In this document: positions 1 through 7,980 of the stretch, in pieces
How positions within the stretch are numbered: the first letter of the stretch is position 1
How the letters are laid out: every line of letters starts with the position of its first letter
Origin: Xenorhabdus nematophila ATCC 19061
GTDB lineage: Bacteria; Pseudomonadota; Gammaproteobacteria; Enterobacterales; Enterobacteriaceae
NCBI RefSeq assembly: GCF_000252955.1
Contig: NC_014228.1
Coordinates: forward strand, 2,891,232 to 2,955,231
Length of the DNA stretch: 64,000 nt
Direction: 5' to 3'
The notes under the pieces: model-generated
Databases searched by the model: none
Told to the model about the DNA's origin: nothing
The model's input: the letters and a program-made list of their open reading frames with translations, nothing else
Translations under genes and position numbers: made by a program

Positions 1-276
1 ACGGCCCGCAACCGTTCCACGGCATGACGCAGGCTTAAGCCCTCGGTTTTCATCACCCAGTCCAGCACCGAGCCGCCCGCACCGCAGCCAAAGCAGTGAT
101 AGAGGTTCTTCGACGGCGTGATCACCATTTGAGGGCGTTTGCTCCTGATGGAACGGGCACAGCACGGTCATGTCCTTGCCGCGCTTAAACCACTGCCGCC
201 CCAGCTGTTCGATAATAGTAACCAGAGGAACCGCTGCTTTCTGGTGTTGCAACTCTGCGTCGGGAATGCGAGCCAT
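1..276 (-). pseudogene. 5' fragment of duplicated CHC2 primase gene, frameshifted
   Basis: This is the N-terminal part of a second copy of the primase gene at 4663-7425; it matches 7151-7425 almost base for base and continues beyond the left edge of the window. It encodes the beginning of the CHC2 zinc-finger domain. An extra T near position 130 (run of three T against two in the other copy) puts the sequence after about 49 codons out of frame. Two further substitutions are visible, near 212 and 244. Whether the rest of this copy exists outside the window cannot be seen. It is best read as a broken duplicate left by tandem duplication or by integration of two related elements. Confidence 0.8.
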
Positions 277-373
277 GTCTAATCCTTTAAAACTGCGTCA
301 AGATTCATATTGATGATATATATAGTCCCTGATATGATACTTTCAGTCAAGCAATAAAAAAGGGAGCCGTATA
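277..373. promoter_or_regulatory. Divergent promoter/operator region between primase and Xre repressor (copy 1)
   Basis: The 97 bp between the divergent primase and repressor starts are AT-rich and contain related half-sites TGATATATATA (about 313) and TGATATGATA (about 331). They are identical to 7426-7522. This is the natural place for an autoregulating Xre-type repressor to bind; the operator assignment is inference. Confidence 0.45.
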
Positions 374-748
374 GTGATGTCAGTTACAGCAACTTTGGAA
401 TTTCCTATGAGCTTTTCTGATAAATTGGCGGCATCCCGTAAAGAGCTTGGTTTCACTCAACAACAGATGGCTGACAAGATTGGCATGCACGTCTCACAGT
501 ACAAGCGCTATGAAGCCGGAACATCTCAGCCGACGATTGATGTCTTTCGAAGGATTGCATTAGCGTTGAATGTCAGTGCGGATATGCTTCTTTTCGAGCC
601 GGATGAGCGTGGCCCCGATGAACGGTTAAAACTCCAGTTCGAAGCGATTTCACAGTTAGACGAGAAAGAGCGGGAGACCGTGGAGACCGTAATTAGCAGT
701 ATTTTGCATATGCATGATGCGAAGCGCTGGACAACAAAGGGCAGCTAA
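374..748 (+). CDS. Xre-family HTH transcriptional regulator (copy 1)
   Basis: Protein of 124 residues with a Cro/CI-type helix-turn-helix at about residues 15-70 (FSDKLAASRKELGFTQQQMA, then SQYKRYEAGTSQP), the standard five-helix HTH_3 fold of phage-type repressors. The C-terminal 50 residues are charged and helical and probably dimerise. The start is GTG at 374 or ATG at 377; an AGGGAG box at 361-366 suits both. It is divergent from the primase fragment and lies 84 bp upstream of a symE-like gene in the same direction. It is nearly identical to the copy at 7523-7897. It likely represses the divergent primase promoter of its mobile element; target unproven. Confidence 0.85.
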   Translation: MMSVTATLEFPMSFSDKLAASRKELGFTQQQMADKIGMHVSQYKRYEAGTSQPTIDVFRRIALALNVSADMLLFEPDERGPDERLKLQFEAISQLDEKERETVETVISSILHMHDAKRWTTKGS

Positions 749-764
749 AGAGAAGGGTTAACAT

Positions 765-831
765 TGACGCGGTGTTGAGATGCTGGACACATCCCGACAC
801 CGCTAACCACAACCAACTGATATGGAGTTGA
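765..831 (-). ncRNA. symR: Candidate SymR-type antisense RNA (copy 1)
   Basis: SymE toxins are typically controlled by the antisense RNA SymR, encoded opposite the symE 5' region. Here the symE leader holds an inverted repeat, GCGGTGT at 769-775 pairing with ACACCGC at 797-803, so the minus-strand transcript would fold into a hairpin. The same arrangement is kept in copy 2. RNA ends are not visible from sequence and no promoter is assigned; the call rests on position and the hairpin. Confidence 0.4.
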
Positions 832-1155
832 ATGATGGCTAAGGCGCATTCTAAGCAAAACGCGGTTCAAAATAAAGCCGCGAAAACAGAACGTTATTAT
901 ACCGTGGGATACGTCCCGCAAAATGATAAAAGCAATGCCCCGCCCGCAATCCACCTTAAGGGGCAATGGCTTAAGGCAGCCGGCTTTGAGATTGGCGGCT
1001 CGATCACAGTGAAGATCATGGACGGCTGTCTGGTGCTGATCCCCGCGAGTTCCGAGACGAACAACCTTAAGCAGCAATACCAGCGCCAGCGCGAGCAAAT
1101 CAGTGAAATTAAGCTGCGGATGCGGGAGTTGATTGGCGACTACAAAAGCAACTAA
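832..1155 (+). CDS. symE: SymE-family type I toxin (copy 1)
   Basis: Protein of 107 residues resembling SymE, an SOS-associated endoribonuclease-like toxin with an AbrB/MazE-derived fold. The signature is in the middle: TVGYVPQN, then AIHLKGQWLKAAGFEIGGSI and VKIMDGCLVLIP, corresponding to the SymE core. The C-terminal 30 residues are a charged helix. Two adjacent ATGs (832, 835) follow a GGAG box. It is convergent with the NADAR/immunity/orphan-Rhs operon, with a hairpin terminator between. The protein differs from copy 2 mainly after residue 40, although the DNA before about 950 is nearly identical, so the copies have diverged or recombined within the gene. Confidence 0.8.
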   Translation: MMAKAHSKQNAVQNKAAKTERYYTVGYVPQNDKSNAPPAIHLKGQWLKAAGFEIGGSITVKIMDGCLVLIPASSETNNLKQQYQRQREQISEIKLRMRELIGDYKSN

Positions 1156-1190
1156 GGGCAGGGAGTGAGCCGCTCTTAAAAAAGAACAAA

Positions 1191-1219
1191 GCCGGAAGAT
1201 CAAAGGGATCTTTCCGGCA
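1191..1219. terminator. Bidirectional hairpin terminator between symE copy 1 and NADAR gene
   Basis: Inverted repeat GCCGGAAGATC / GGATCTTTCCGGC lies between the convergent symE and NADAR genes. An equivalent hairpin lies at the same place behind symE copy 2 (8338-8366). Confidence 0.65.
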
Positions 1220-1224
1220 TAATA

Positions 1225-1677
1225 TTAAATCTTTTGCAAGATTTCTCTGGTTTCCATCAGAATAATACCTAACATATTATTACCTGAACCATCACCGCCA
1301 TCGGCCCAATAAAAATCGTTGGAAGTATGTTCAATGAGCTGAGCATTATGTGTAGACAATAATATATTCTGAATATCTAGATTTTGCTTAAATTTCTCTA
1401 AGACAGCAAAGCGCATAATATCATCTTTGATTACTTCCCAATCCGGCCTTAATGGTTTTTTCCTATCCCTACCAGCAGTTGCTGCATCCATTGGTGAGTT
1501 TAACAGGCGAATGTTCTCTTGAGTATTTTCATCAATGAATTTCTTTGCTTGGAAATAATGTTCAACTGTTGGCCAAAAAAAGTCATCTTCACCTAAAAAG
1601 CCGTATTTTGAAAAATTAGAAAAACACCCATACGGATCATTTGTTCTATAAAACTTTATAACATCTATGTGGCTCAT
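1225..1677 (-). CDS. NADAR-domain protein (YbiA-like), putative enzymatic immunity to an ADP-ribosylating toxin
   Basis: Protein of 150 residues matching the NADAR/YbiA family (COG3236): FYRTNDPYGCFSNF at the N-terminus, WPTVEHYFQAKKF, a central RDRKKPLRPDW, and C-terminal YWADGGDGSGNNMLG. Length is typical. Family members act on ADP-ribose-like N-glycosides: YbiA hydrolyses riboflavin intermediates, and others remove ADP-ribose from guanine in DNA. Its ATG overlaps the stop of the 112-residue gene by 4 bp, and that gene in turn overlaps the ART-like Rhs tip by 4 bp, so the three are one translationally coupled operon. Inference: it reverses the modification made by the tip toxin, as second-layer immunity. 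Family call is strong; the role is inferred. Confidence 0.85.
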   Translation of the reverse strand: MSHIDVIKFYRTNDPYGCFSNFSKYGFLGEDDFFWPTVEHYFQAKKFIDENTQENIRLLNSPMDAATAGRDRKKPLRPDWEVIKDDIMRFAVLEKFKQNLDIQNILLSTHNAQLIEHTSNDFYWADGGDGSGNNMLGIILMETREILQKI

Positions 1678-2012
1678 ATTATTCTCGGCCCCTCACTTTT
1701 TTCATCATCAACAGAAGAGGCAAAAAACAACATATTAAAGCAACTCATCAACCTACTTGCCACATCTTCCAGTTCTTTATTCTGTAGCCTGTAGTTCTCA
1801 CAACTTATCCCCACAGACAAAAGATGAATTTCACGAAGTAATGATTTTGGAATAAATTCTTCATTTTTGAATAATCGTGTTGATTCTTCAACCAATGCTA
1901 TCAATTTTGAGAATGTTTCAGCTTTCACATTTTCTCCCATTTTGAGAGGGTAAAATGAATTCATTTCCTCAATTTTAATAGCTTCCAAAATTTCTGTTTT
2001 TTTAAAATTCAT
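1674..2012 (-). CDS. Putative immunity protein for the orphan Rhs ART-like tip
   Basis: Small protein of 112 residues, predicted helical, acidic, without signal peptide or membrane segment, and not matched by me to a named family. It overlaps the toxin tip stop codon by 4 bp (ATGA), the usual spacing of an immunity gene behind an Rhs C-terminal toxin, and is coupled the same way to the following NADAR gene. Immunity is inferred from position only. An alternative is an adaptor linking the toxin to the NADAR protein. Confidence 0.6.
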   Translation of the reverse strand: MNFKKTEILEAIKIEEMNSFYPLKMGENVKAETFSKLIALVEESTRLFKNEEFIPKSLLREIHLLSVGISCENYRLQNKELEDVASRLMSCFNMLFFASSVDDEKSEGPRII

Positions 2013-2524
2013 TTTATTTTTCCTATAATTGCTGAATTTGGTATCTCTTGATATACAGTGACTTCTTCAGCCCATATTGAGCGATGATAAGGCAACCCTT
2101 CGACACCGTTAGTTCGCGGAGCATGTTTCCAAACTTCAACTTGAGGCGATGGCACTTTGTTCAAATCAATAGCCACAATGCCATTACCTCCATCATAACT
2201 TCTAGCAATATCTGGATTTTTTGTAGTTGAAATCCAAGGACTATTTTTCATAGGACCTCCCGCAGCAGATGAACCAGGACTTAATGGTTGATTAGCGATA
2301 TGTTCCGCAGCCGACCATTTGCCATCGAGTGCTTTTCCTTGTATTGATTGCCCGGAAGCTAAGCGTTCTGCATCGTGTGGTGTGAGAGAGCGATAGACGG
2401 TATTGCTTTCTTTATGATCCCCTTTATTACCAACCCCGCCTGCCAGACCGTAAGGATCAACCCACTTCGCCGGATTATGCACATACCCGTACGGATTCAC
2501 CCCGCCCAGCAGCCCTATCGGGTC
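2009..2524 (-). CDS. Orphan Rhs C-terminal tip with ADP-ribosyltransferase-like toxin domain
   Basis: A displaced Rhs tip: only the end of the Rhs core (DPIGLLGG...[11 protein letters not shown], containing the PxxxxDPxGL autocleavage motif) remains, followed by about 140 residues of toxin domain. An in-frame TAA sits directly before DPIGLL, so core homology begins abruptly at about 2524; the first usable start is GTG at about 2500 (MNPYGY). The toxin part shows the order expected of R-S-E ADP-ribosyltransferases: an Arg in TVYRSL, an STT motif in [14 protein letters not shown], and a C-terminal acidic strand [10 protein letters not shown]. It lacks its own secretion domains, so it would need recombination with a full Rhs gene or be a decayed reservoir. 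The fold call is by motif order, not alignment. Confidence 0.7.
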   Translation of the reverse strand, partial: DPIGLLGGVNPYGYVHNPAKWVDPYGLAGGVGNKGDHKESNTVYRSLTPHDAERLASGQSIQGKALDGKWSAAEHIANQPLSPGSSAAGGPMKNSPWISTTKNPDIARSYDGGNGIVAIDLNKVPSPQVEVWKHAPRTNGVEGLPYHRSIWAEEVTVYQEIPNSAIIGKIK

Positions 2525-3146
2525 TTAGGAACGGTTCGGGTGCAGTCATACTTTTTTAGATGATTTTTCCTTTGACTATCAGCTTGTTAAAGAACCGTTT
2601 TTACCCGTTCTGCCCACGCCTGCGAACTAAAAACGCCGGAGTGCACTTTCAGGATTTTTTTGCCAAGACACCAGATGCAGTATAGCGGTTCTTTTTCCCC
2701 GTGATGGGCTGTACCGCCTGATTTTGTGATGCGTTTCCCTTTCGGCAACGGGCTGCCGTTCTGCGGGTGCGGGCGGCAGAGAGCCTGCCAGCGGTGCCCC
2801 TGCGACGCTCTGGGGCACGGAACGTTCAGGCACAACACTGTGTTTGCATGACAGCCTGTTTTGTTCAAAGGAAGCCCCCTGCGGGGGCTGCACGGGGCGG
2901 AGAGGGCGAGCACGGCAACGAGCAACGGAGCGCAGCGCAGTGCGAGCCGCGCGCAGCCAGTCGCAGCGGGGTCGGGGCGCGGGAGGTAAAACCGGAGGCC
3001 GCAGGCCGACCTGCCTTCAGGGGGGTGGGCCGGACGCAGCAAGGCCGCTAAAGAAGAATGTGGTTTTTGCCAAGGACGGGCTGAGAAGATGGAAGCAGAA
3101 GGCGAAGCCTTGTGCGCCACACCCGGCGAGGCCAGTCAGCGGGGGT
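2525..3146. other. Non-coding or weakly coding GC-rich stretch between orphan tip and recombinase
   Basis: No convincing gene was found. A minus-strand ORF of 177 codons (2587-3120) contains a hydrophobic Ala/Leu stretch that reminds me of ORFs often predicted upstream of Ash/Icd-like genes in P4-type satellites, but overlapping ORFs on both strands and strong GC skew make it doubtful. The part at 2870-3040 is rich in short GC-rich repeats and hairpins, which may be structured RNA or element-end DNA. Confidence 0.3.
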
Positions 3147-3174
3147 GCCAGACATAATGTTAATTATACGCTGC
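3147..3174 (-). other. dif-like recombination site 1
   Basis: Read on the minus strand: 11-bp arm GCAGCGTATAA, 6-bp centre TTAACA, 11-bp arm TTATGTCTGGC. This is the layout of a Xer (dif) site, whose arms typically end in ATAA and begin with TTAT around a 6-bp centre. It lies 230 bp from the stop of a XerC/D-like recombinase gene and is inverted relative to site 2. Confidence 0.5.
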
Positions 3175-3220
3175 GAACCGCACGTCGTGGCCTTTGATGA
3201 GCCGCGAGGGCAGGCGGTGA

Positions 3221-3252
3221 GTGGCGTATAATTCCCGCACATTATGTTGAGT
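3221..3252 (+). other. dif-like recombination site 2, inverted to site 1
   Basis: Arms GTGGCGTATAA and TTATGTTGAGT match site 1 but are separated by 10 bp instead of 6, so it is either a variant (cer-like spacing) or inactive. With site 1 it forms an inverted pair about 46 bp apart. Confidence 0.4.
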
Positions 3253-3406
3253 GGGCTTTGGGCGGCCTGCACAGGCTTAACGGGGACACGGCTGTTCAGG
3301 CCGACCATTGCCCACGTACCCCCGCTGTCACTGATGCTGACGGGCAGTCCGGCCACGGTCTGCCCCCGCACCGCACCCAGCGAACTCAACGGGGACGGGC
3401 GGATTG

Positions 3407-4435
3407 TCAGCCCCGCCGCTGTGGGTTGTCCGGTGCCGGGCTTTCCGCCACACTGTGCCCTGAACCGCTCTCCGGCGGCTCGGTGTCGCTGTCCGCCCTG
3501 CTGTCACGCTCGGCCGGGTGGGTCTGGTGATGCACGGCCTTTAAGTGTCCGATGGCCACCCGCGTGTAGATTTGTGTGGTTTCCAGCTTCTCATGCCCCA
3601 GTATCGCCTGGATATGCCGGGTATCCGCCCCATTTTCCAGCATCTGCGTGGCCATCGAATGGCGGAACACATGGCACGTCCCCGGCTTGTTGAGTCTGGC
3701 CTGCTGTCTGATGGTTCTTCCGGCCATCAGCGTCACTGTGCTGCGTGCCAGTGGTTGGCCTTTGAGGGTGATAAACAGATAGCCGCTGTCATATTTCCAC
3801 GCCAGCCGCGGCCGGACGTCGGCCAGATAACGGTTCACCCATGCCAGCGCCCGTTCCCCGATGGGCACCACCCGGTCTTTACGGCCTTTCCCCTGCCGCA
3901 CCATGATAACGCCCCGCCCGCTGTCAATATCGCTCAGTTTCAGGTTAATCAGTTCATTGCGGCGGATACCCGTACTCCAGAACACTTCCAGCAGGGCACG
4001 GTTACGCAACCCCAGCGGCGTCTGGATATCGATGCTCATCAGCACGGTCTCCGTTTCAGTCTCACTTAACACCTGCGCGGGCAGGCGTTTTTCTTCTTTC
4101 GGCATTGTCAGCAGCTCGGCCGGGTTATACAGGATATGATGGCGTTTCAGCAGCCAGCGGAACCAGCCCCGCAACGCGCTCAGGCGGTTTATCAGGCCGC
4201 CGCTGGTGTAATACTGCCCGTCAGCCTTGCGGTAACTGCGCAGGTAGCGCTGCCAGCTCTCCAGTAAGGCCAGTGAGACCTGTGGCGCATGGCGGACGTC
4301 ACGCAGTTCGCACCAGTCCACGAACGGGCGCAGCCGCTCCCGGTAAGCTTCCTGTGTGCGTTTGCTGTATCCACGGTCAACAACGGTATCCAGGTACGCC
4401 TCAAGCTGCTGGCGCAGGGTCGGTGGGGTTTCCAT
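3407..4435 (-). CDS. XerC/D-like tyrosine recombinase (integrase) of the mobile element
   Basis: Protein of about 342 residues from the ATG at 4435; a longer in-frame start at 4534 exists, but AGGAG lies 9 bp before 4435. The N-terminal SAM-like core-binding domain (about residues 5-95: RQQLEAYLDTVVDRGYSKRT) is followed by a catalytic domain with the conserved set: Arg in STGIRRNELINL, Lys in GKGRKD, H-x-x-R in CHVFRHSMATQM, His in ILGHEKLETT and the Tyr nucleophile in TQIYTRV. The last 40 residues are a polar, low-complexity tail. It lies downstream of the primase, separated by the iteron block, and next to the dif-like sites, which are plausible substrates. It presumably integrates or resolves this element. 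Confidence 0.9.
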   Translation of the reverse strand: METPPTLRQQLEAYLDTVVDRGYSKRTQEAYRERLRPFVDWCELRDVRHAPQVSLALLESWQRYLRSYRKADGQYYTSGGLINRLSALRGWFRWLLKRHHILYNPAELLTMPKEEKRLPAQVLSETETETVLMSIDIQTPLGLRNRALLEVFWSTGIRRNELINLKLSDIDSGRGVIMVRQGKGRKDRVVPIGERALAWVNRYLADVRPRLAWKYDSGYLFITLKGQPLARSTVTLMAGRTIRQQARLNKPGTCHVFRHSMATQMLENGADTRHIQAILGHEKLETTQIYTRVAIGHLKAVHHQTHPAERDSRADSDTEPPESGSGHSVAESPAPDNPQRRG

Positions 4436-4530
4436 GAGGGTGCTCCTTTGTGGGCGGGTGCACAGGGGGTTCCGGTACGACGGTATGACAGGGAGATTGA
4501 AGAGACCGGAACAGTGATTTTTGCATTTCT

Positions 4531-4650
4531 CCAACTTGCGGGCGGTAAACCCTTATCGGGACGGGGTTGTGGCGGATTGCGCTACCCCAACTTAGCCCCA
4601 ACCTGAACCCAACTTGGGGGCAACTTGCGCTAAGCGCAGTCCAACTTGCG
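4531..4650. repeat. Six 11-bp iterons, consensus CCAACTTGCGC
   Basis: Copies start at 4531, 4587, 4598, 4609, 4620 and 4641. Four consecutive copies (CCAACTTAGCC, CCAACCTGAAC, CCAACTTGGGG, GCAACTTGCGC) are exactly 11 bp apart, and the last follows 21 bp later, so all would face one side of the helix. The block lies between the integrase start and the primase stop. Phased iterons beside a primase-helicase gene suggest a replication origin of the excised element, or a cooperative operator for the integrase promoter. Confidence 0.7.
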
Positions 4651-4662
4651 CCATTCGTCGTG

Positions 4663-7425
4663 TCAGGTTGCTGGCTTGTCGGCGGCCGCTTCCGGTTCTA
4701 TCAGGCCGCATAAGTGCGCATGGTCAGCCGCTTCACCGTCCCATAACAGCTCGTATTGCAGCAGGTGCCCGCGACTGCCGCCGTGGATAAGCAGGTATTC
4801 CATGTCAGCCAGCCGCTGGCAGTGCACTTTAAGCTGGTTATCGCTCCAGTGGGTAAAGGCGCGGATATCCCGCCGGGTAAAGCGCATTTCACGCATGGTC
4901 TGCTGCCCGCTGGCCACCATGTCATGCACCATCTGCCGGATAAGCAACAACAGCTTGCGGGTCTGCGGCGGCATTTCATCCAGCGTGCGGCCTAAAATCT
5001 CGTGCGCGAGCCGGTTCGCCAGCCGGATATCGTCTTTCGTGACTTCGAGGTATTCCAGCCGCCGGCCGCGATGCTCGGCGGTCTTGATTTCCCGCTGGTA
5101 CTGGTGCAGCAGGGCAATGCTCTGAATCAGCGTGAGATATTTCATATGGTCACGCCGGGTACGGGTTTTGTCGGACATAAAGGTCAGTTGTGCCGCATAG
5201 GGATTCACCACATTCAAGGGCTTAAGCAGCCGCTGGGCATTCTGGTGCAGCGCCGTCAGATAGTCCCGTTCGTTCTCAGCCAGCAGGCCTTCGAGCGTCT
5301 GCTTATGGCGCTGCACCGCATGGATGGCTTCGGTCTGTTCGCGGGATTCATTGACCGTCAGCACCAGACAGCGGTTGAGCAGCTCTTCATCCACATCAAT
5401 GGCGGTCGTGGTCAGCATCAGCATCACCGGGCCTTTCACGGTGTAGCTTTTGGTCACCAGATTACCCGTGGTTTCGTCCTTGCCCGTGCTCGCCATGGTC
5501 AGCTCGCCGTCACTCTGCAACAGCTTGAGCGCATAGGCCGCCTGCCGTACCCCTTCTTCTTCCGCTATCGCTAAAATCTTATGCTGGAGATTGGTTTCCC
5601 CCAGATAGAACAGGCTCTGCCCGGTCATGGCGCTGTACTGGATGCGCTCCTCTTCCGGTATCAGGCTGAGCACCGCCTCCATCAGACTACTCTTACCCGC
5701 CGCACTGCTGCTTTGTATCAGGACGGCCAGCGGCTTGCTGAGTTTGCGGCTCACCGCCGCCAGATAACCCGCCAACAGGTTGGTTGATTCGCCGACCACA
5801 CCACAGGCGGCTAAATCCGCGGTGATACGCGCGGTCAGGTTCGGATCTTGCAGCAACGCCAGTGCCGCTGCCCGTTCGGCTTCGTTCAGTTCAGGCGATG
5901 CCGCCGTGGTGCTTTCTCCCTGCTGCTGCCACTGTTCAATGGCCAGTAGCACCTGTCCCAGTGCCCGCCGGAGTTCCCCGTCGGCCAGCCCCAGCTCAGC
6001 GGCGGCCAGCCGCGCATAGCCCTGACGGCTGCGGGCGCTCAGCAGGTCCAGACTGTCCACGAACATCACCCCGCTTTGCGTATCCGTAACCTGCGCATTG
6101 AGTTTCAGGGCAACCGCGCCCGCTTTCACGCCCGACAGCCCCCGGAGGTACCAGCGCAGGCTGCCCAGCGAGATAAGCAGCTCCCCGGCGGCGTTGGTTT
6201 CCCATACCACGCCGGGCACGGGCGGCGGCGCAGACGGCAGTGCGGCCACCTCAGCGGCTAAAGGCGAAAACAGTACCGGCGCGGTGGTAACGGTCTGTGA
6301 CGGCTTTTCAGCCCCCGCGGCACCGTCAATTTCGCTGGCCGCCTGCATCGGCACCGCGCCCTCAATCAACAGCGAAAAGGCGGTTTCCGGCTCGGCCACC
6401 TGGCACAGATAACTGTTCGCATCCCTGTCCGGCGGGAACTCCACACGCAGCGGGGCGATCCCTTTGGCGGTCAGCGCAGCCGCCAGTTTCACCGCTGCGT
6501 CATTGCCGGCATTGTCATTGTCGAACGCGATCAGGATTTGCTGAATGCCGTGCTGTTCGAACGCCTGCCAGTGATCATCCGTTACCCCGTTCACGCCATA
6601 GGCGGCGGTGACATTGCGATGACCGGACACCCAGAACGACAGGGCATCAATGAGCGATTCACACAGGATCAGGGTCTTGGACGCACTGAGCGCCGCGGCA
6701 TTCCAGACCCCGGCATGCTGGCCCGGCAGATAGAGATGTTTGGCGGTGCCCCGGCTGAGATCATTACTGATTTTGCGCCCGTACAGCTCGTGCACCTGCC
6801 CCTGATGATCGATAACCGGGATCACCAGCGAGCCGCGCAGATGTTCATGGCCGTTTTCCCGCAGCACCCCGGCCGCCTGCAACCGGCGGCGTATTTCCGC
6901 GCCCGCTTTCACTTTTTTCGGCGGCAGGCGGTACCCCAGCGTGCGGTTGGCAAAGCCCAGCTTAAACTGCGCCACTAACTCAGGATGGTTGAGCCGCCGC
7001 TTCGCCAGATAATCCTGCGCTTCCGGCGCCTGGAGCAGGGTATGGTGATAAAACTCAACCACCCGTGACAGCAGCGCCTGCTGCCCGACGGCCTCCCCGG
7101 CCAGCTCCGCAGGGGCAACCAGCGGCTCGCCCGACGGATTGTTACCCAGCACGGCCCGCAACCGTTCCACGGCATGACGCAGGCTTAAGCCCTCGGTTTT
7201 CATCACCCAGTCCAGCACCGAGCCGCCCGCACCGCAGCCAAAGCAGTGATAGAGGTTCTTCGACGGCGTGATCACCATTGAGGGCGTTTGCTCCTGATGG
7301 AACGGGCACAGCACGGTCATGTCCTTGCCGCGCTTAAACCACTGCCGCCCCTGCTGTTCGATAATAGTAACCAGAGGAACCGCTGCTTTCAGGTGTTGCA
7401 ACTCTGCGTCGGGAATGCGAGCCAT
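4663..7425 (-). CDS. CHC2/Toprim DNA primase fused to an AAA-type ATPase domain
   Basis: Protein of 920 residues. Residues about 35-75 form a CHC2 zinc ribbon (LCPFHQEQTPS, then YHCFGCGAGGS) as in DnaG-type primases. A Toprim domain at about 245-320 shows the catalytic Glu in LILCESLIDALSF and the acidic pair in IAFDNDNAGND. After a variable Ala/Pro-rich linker (about 370-400), residues 560-720 hold a P-loop (IQSSSAAGKSSL, about 571), an acidic segment ILAIAEEEG and a sensor-like AIDVDEELLNRCLVLTVN. The C-terminus looks like a winged helix (REMRFTRRDIRAF). It probably primes and perhaps unwinds DNA during replication of the mobile element, like satellite-phage primase-helicases. It is divergent from the Xre repressor. 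A truncated copy lies at 1-276. Confidence 0.88.
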   Translation of the reverse strand: MARIPDAELQHLKAAVPLVTIIEQQGRQWFKRGKDMTVLCPFHQEQTPSMVITPSKNLYHCFGCGAGGSVLDWVMKTEGLSLRHAVERLRAVLGNNPSGEPLVAPAELAGEAVGQQALLSRVVEFYHHTLLQAPEAQDYLAKRRLNHPELVAQFKLGFANRTLGYRLPPKKVKAGAEIRRRLQAAGVLRENGHEHLRGSLVIPVIDHQGQVHELYGRKISNDLSRGTAKHLYLPGQHAGVWNAAALSASKTLILCESLIDALSFWVSGHRNVTAAYGVNGVTDDHWQAFEQHGIQQILIAFDNDNAGNDAAVKLAAALTAKGIAPLRVEFPPDRDANSYLCQVAEPETAFSLLIEGAVPMQAASEIDGAAGAEKPSQTVTTAPVLFSPLAAEVAALPSAPPPVPGVVWETNAAGELLISLGSLRWYLRGLSGVKAGAVALKLNAQVTDTQSGVMFVDSLDLLSARSRQGYARLAAAELGLADGELRRALGQVLLAIEQWQQQGESTTAASPELNEAERAAALALLQDPNLTARITADLAACGVVGESTNLLAGYLAAVSRKLSKPLAVLIQSSSAAGKSSLMEAVLSLIPEEERIQYSAMTGQSLFYLGETNLQHKILAIAEEEGVRQAAYALKLLQSDGELTMASTGKDETTGNLVTKSYTVKGPVMLMLTTTAIDVDEELLNRCLVLTVNESREQTEAIHAVQRHKQTLEGLLAENERDYLTALHQNAQRLLKPLNVVNPYAAQLTFMSDKTRTRRDHMKYLTLIQSIALLHQYQREIKTAEHRGRRLEYLEVTKDDIRLANRLAHEILGRTLDEMPPQTRKLLLLIRQMVHDMVASGQQTMREMRFTRRDIRAFTHWSDNQLKVHCQRLADMEYLLIHGGSRGHLLQYELLWDGEAADHAHLCGLIEPEAAADKPAT

Positions 7426-7522
7426 GTCTAATCCTTTAAAACTGCGTCAAGATTCATATTGATGATATATATAGTCCCTGATATGATACTTTCAGTCAAG
7501 CAATAAAAAAGGGAGCCGTATA
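7426..7522. promoter_or_regulatory. Divergent promoter/operator region between primase and Xre repressor (copy 2)
   Basis: Same sequence as 277-373, with TGATATATATA and TGATATGATA half-sites between divergent genes. This copy serves the intact primase. Confidence 0.45.
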
Positions 7523-7897
7523 GTGATGTCAGTTACAGCAACTTTGGAATTTCCTATGAGCTTTTCTGATAAATTGGCGGCATCCCGTAAAGAGCTTGGT
7601 TTCACTCAACAACAGATGGCTGACAAGATTGGCATGCACGTCTCACAGTACAAGCGCTATGAAGCCGGAACATCTCAGCCGACGATTGATGTCTTTCGAA
7701 GGATTGCATTAGCGTTGAATGTCAGTGCGGATATGCTTCTTTTCGAGCCGGATGAGCGTGGCCCCGATGAACGGTTAAAACTCCAGTTCGAAGCGATTTC
7801 ACAGTTAGACGAGAAAGAGCGGGAGACCGTGGAGACCGTAATTAGCAGTATTTTGCATATGCATGATGCGAAGCGCTGGACAACAAAGGGCAGCTAA
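7523..7897 (+). CDS. Xre-family HTH transcriptional regulator (copy 2)
   Basis: Its 124-residue product is the same as that of copy 1, with the HTH at about residues 15-70. This copy is divergent from the complete primase gene, so it is the likely functional switch of the element. Start GTG 7523 or ATG 7526, with AGGGAG upstream. The near-absence of change between the copies indicates recent duplication or gene conversion. Confidence 0.85.
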   Translation: MMSVTATLEFPMSFSDKLAASRKELGFTQQQMADKIGMHVSQYKRYEAGTSQPTIDVFRRIALALNVSADMLLFEPDERGPDERLKLQFEAISQLDEKERETVETVISSILHMHDAKRWTTKGS

Positions 7898-7913
7898 AGA
7901 GAAGGGTTAACAT

Positions 7914-7980
7914 TGACGCGGTGTTGAGATGCTGGACACATCCCGACACCGCTAACCACAACCAACTGATATGGAGTTGA
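7914..7980 (-). ncRNA. symR: Candidate SymR-type antisense RNA (copy 2)
   Basis: Same hairpin-forming leader as copy 1 (GCGGTGT / ACACCGC), opposite the symE 5' end. Assigned from position and inverted repeat; transcript ends unknown. Confidence 0.4.

Noticed and set aside
2587..3120. 177-codon minus-strand ORF and overlapping plus-strand ORFs
   Set aside because: GC-rich low-complexity DNA gives open frames on both strands; only vague resemblance to satellite-phage ORFs, so described as region rather than gene.
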